6,866 nt of DNA, taken from assembly GCA_014523665.1 (NCBI GenBank), contig JAATVR010000817.1:1-6866 (forward strand), read 5' to 3'. Below the pieces are notes generated by a model. It did no database searches. It was not told the DNA's origin and was given only the letters and a program-made list of their open reading frames with translations. Below, one piece after another: positions 5,134 to 6,866 of the stretch (positions are counted from its first letter, which is position 1; each line of letters starts with the position of its first letter). A program made the translations under genes and the position numbers. The stretch is from Nitrososphaerales archaeon TH526 (GTDB lineage: Archaea > Thermoproteota > Nitrososphaeria > Nitrososphaerales > Nitrososphaeraceae).

Positions 5134-6262
5134 TTATAAAACTTAACAACTTTTCCTTCGACGTGTCATCTTCCTTTTGAGAAGAATCTAAACTTGACCA
5201 GTAATTGTATGCACGTAAATACTTTTCATACCATTCTAGGCAGTTCTTTTCTGTCTCGGTATTATTAATATGCATCCTACCATTTGTAGCCCCACCTGCA
5301 ACTTCCTCTCCAATTTGTATTTCTTTCATACGATTCATCTTAGATATGTATACTTTATTATTATCGATATTCTTCAAGTATTCTTGTATTACAGGGCTAT
5401 CTATTTTATGCCACACTAATATACCATCGGCAGTCCGAGATGCGATTGATAATGTTGAGATTACAAGACGATCAGAGGGAGGGCTGTAGTATTGTCTGGT
5501 ATAGTTGTGAGTTATCGTAGGATATACAACATATTTGATCGGTTTGTTATCAAAGAGTTCTCCAAAAAGATGTAATTGTGGTTCTAATGCAGACACATTA
5601 TAATAGCAGCCACTTACTGCGATAATACCACCCACATAATTTAAAAATTCGTTTACGACAACATCTGTCTTTTTGCCTTCAAAGTACACTGTAGGAAAGA
5701 ATTTTACCTCTTCGCTCTTGTGTTGGAGAGCATCTAATAGATTTGAATATTCCATGAAATCAATGTTATTCTCAAATTTTGTATCATTTCTTGTGCTAAT
5801 CCAATTGAAATCATCGATAGTAAATCCCTCAAAGGAGCGGGGATGTTTCTGCTTGAGAGAATTGAAATATTCAATCCAACCTTTCCAATCATAATTTCCA
5901 TGAGGACCTCCTTCAGATGGTGGAAGCACTACAATTATTATTTTTAGGCCCTGATCAAGGTTTTCAGCGGACTGTAATAATGACTCCGTTGAATCAATTA
6001 ATTTAGGATCTTCAAAATCACTCATAACGAAATAGTATTCATCAAATCCCTGCTTAATAATATCAGATATCGCTCTACTCTGATTGACTCCTTTTAGCTG
6101 TTCGAGATTATGATCATTATTAGAAAATGGACCCCAAACTCCGACCGGCTTTTCAAATCCCGTAATCGAAGTTGAATGAATTTCAGGAGGAGAATTAACT
6201 ATTGATATCCATATAACGAAGAAGATAGCAATACTAAAGACAATTATCGTTCTTTGAAGCAT
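5129..6262 (-). CDS. membrane-anchored or secreted TIM-barrel glycosidase-like protein
   Basis: The 377-residue protein starts at ATG 6262. Residues 4-23 form a signal or anchor (TIIVFSIAIFFVIWISIVNS), so the rest is outside the cell. Repeated short hydrophobic strands separated by helices suggest a (beta/alpha)8 barrel: EYYFVMS (75-81), KIIIVVLPP (107-115), FEGFTIDDFNW (144-154), KFFPTVYF (187-194), IIAVSGCYYN (213-222), KYVVYPT (243-249) and ILVWH (281-285). D150 and D151 at the end of the fourth strand sit where glycoside hydrolases often keep catalytic acids, and the aromatic strand ends suit sugar binding. It does not carry the GH18 DxxDxDxE motif, and I cannot place it in a numbered family. 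Five N-glycosylation sequons occur (N60, N159, N222, N253, N333). The C-terminal 70 residues are hydrophilic. It is convergent with the PNGase-like gene, 63 bp apart. Confidence 0.7.
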   Translation of the reverse strand: MLQRTIIVFSIAIFFVIWISIVNSPPEIHSTSITGFEKPVGVWGPFSNNDHNLEQLKGVNQSRAISDIIKQGFDEYYFVMSDFEDPKLIDSTESLLQSAENLDQGLKIIIVVLPPSEGGPHGNYDWKGWIEYFNSLKQKHPRSFEGFTIDDFNWISTRNDTKFENNIDFMEYSNLLDALQHKSEEVKFFPTVYFEGKKTDVVVNEFLNYVGGIIAVSGCYYNVSALEPQLHLFGELFDNKPIKYVVYPTITHNYTRQYYSPPSDRLVISTLSIASRTADGILVWHKIDSPVIQEYLKNIDNNKVYISKMNRMKEIQIGEEVAGGATNGRMHINNTETEKNCLEWYEKYLRAYNYWSSLDSSQKEDDTSKEKLLSFIN

Positions 6263-6289
6263 TTCTCAGAACGAGGAAGCAATGTTACT

Positions 6290-6299
6290 AATATAAAAT
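6290..6299 (-). promoter_or_regulatory. TATA box of the TIM-barrel gene
   Basis: Read on the minus strand, ATTTTATATT lies about 32 bp before ATG 6262. It predicts a transcript with a leader of only a few bases, in line with the absence of a ribosome site. Confidence 0.45.
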
Positions 6300-6645
6300 T
6301 ATAGAATTGATGTTTGTCGTCTTTATTAGCTTCTCTTGGTACCAAGATTACGTGTCATCTTGATCCTCTTTCGTCCAATTCAATTCCTCTCTCTCAGAGT
6401 TAATCCAGAGTATCTTGACTTTCAATGATTTCTGGTACGGTCTTGGATTTTGTTCTGAATTTTTGTGTTTCCTATTGGATCAGCAGGTTTTGATTTCAGT
6501 AAATAACTTCAGATAGACAATCTGGATTGCTGTCTGATTCGGAGTAAGTGTTAGGTATGTATCACAGCTAGAGATATTCTAGTTAGGTTTTATTGTTCAG
6601 TCTTTTAAGAACAAGACGCAAATCATGCTCATTAATTCCCGCTAA
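6300..6645. other. spacer without an intact gene; possible minus-strand relic
   Basis: No ORF of useful length is present. One minus-strand frame gives coding-like pieces between stops: SESDSNPDCLSEVIY, NQNLLIQ, and FRTKSKTVPEIIESQDTLD, all in the same frame over about 6405-6545. Two or three in-frame stops interrupt them. This may be a decayed gene, but the pieces are too short to be sure. Confidence 0.3.
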
Positions 6646-6684
6646 CTGGACAATACAAAGCTCTGTCAGAGTATTTTAATAGAG

Positions 6685-6801
6685 ATGATTTTAGCTGATG
6701 AATGTCTCAGAAAGGGAGATGAATCAGTAGCAGCAGTATATTCTCATATTGCTAAAGTTATAGATGCAGCATTAAAGGAACTTGAAGAACCAGAGGGATA
6801 A
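6685..6801 (+). CDS. small helical protein, possibly 5'-truncated
   Basis: ATG 6685 to TAA 6799-6801 encodes 38 residues with strong alpha-helical character: ILADECLRKGDESVAAVYSH, then AKVIDAALKELEEPEG. The same frame is open back to TAA 6643-6645 and reads LDNTKLCQSILIE, which continues the helical pattern and looks coding. Before that stop it reads MLINSR from ATG 6625. The natural protein may thus have begun farther upstream and be interrupted, or may use CTG 6646. No signal peptide, metal site or known motif is visible. The family is unknown; the coding call rests on composition. Confidence 0.45.
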   Translation: MILADECLRKGDESVAAVYSHIAKVIDAALKELEEPEG

Positions 6802-6866
6802 ATCTCGGAGAAAATGCAATAATACAAGTATAAGTCAACCTGTGAGGAAGCGGGGTTGGACGGCCG

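Noticed and set aside
5205..5894. Two plus-strand ORFs (5205-5489 and 5673-5894)
   Set aside because: Antisense to the barrel gene; low-quality translations rich in Ser, Phe and Cys.
1..6866. CRISPR array, insertion sequence or rRNA
   Set aside because: No regularly spaced repeats, no transposase with terminal inverted repeats, and no rRNA-like stretch were seen.
6802..6866. Open frame at the right edge reading ISQPVRKRGWTA
   Set aside because: Only a few codons, no clear start, and cut by the window end; not enough to call a gene.

Overview
The window looks like an accessory, gene-poor stretch of a Nitrososphaeria (ammonia-oxidising thaumarchaeal) chromosome, most like the AT-rich Nitrosocosmicus/Nitrososphaera group. 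I infer this from the AT-rich composition, the stand-alone response-regulator tail at the left edge, small single-membrane-anchor Cys proteins, secreted Asp-box proteins with Thr-rich leaders, TATA boxes 24-35 bp upstream of starts, and use of TTG starts. No database search was possible, so the genus is a guess.

Left part (1-3300). The 3' end of a receiver-domain gene is followed by spacer with a 14-bp palindrome and a small relic. Next come a minus-strand small membrane protein, a tandem pair of paralogous membrane-anchored four-Cys proteins (upstream copy broken, downstream copy intact), a broken minus-strand gene, a secreted Cys protein whose leader lies in another frame, and a short Asp-box protein with a hexanucleotide repeat. 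Several of these genes are damaged. This is a region of duplication and decay, or the assembly contains indel errors.

Middle (3300-4330). There is no convincing intact gene here except a possible 80-residue minus-strand ORF. The rest holds short coding-like relics, several dyads, and a degenerate tRNA-like segment.

Right part (4330-6866). The most interesting locus is a convergent pair sharing one inverted repeat across their 3' ends. The plus-strand gene encodes a compact protein with all hallmarks of eukaryote-type cytosolic peptide:N-glycanase (Png1/NGLY1): two CxxC zinc pairs, GRCxEW, DHxW, a third catalytic Asp after WIH, and the C-terminal IAFS...DVTxxY element. The minus-strand gene encodes a membrane-anchored or secreted TIM-barrel-like protein with a conserved-looking acidic IDDF strand, probably acting on glycans or another surface polymer. 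If functionally linked, the pair would be a surface-glycan processing or N-glycan removal module, but that link is inference. A decayed stretch and a small helical protein finish the window.
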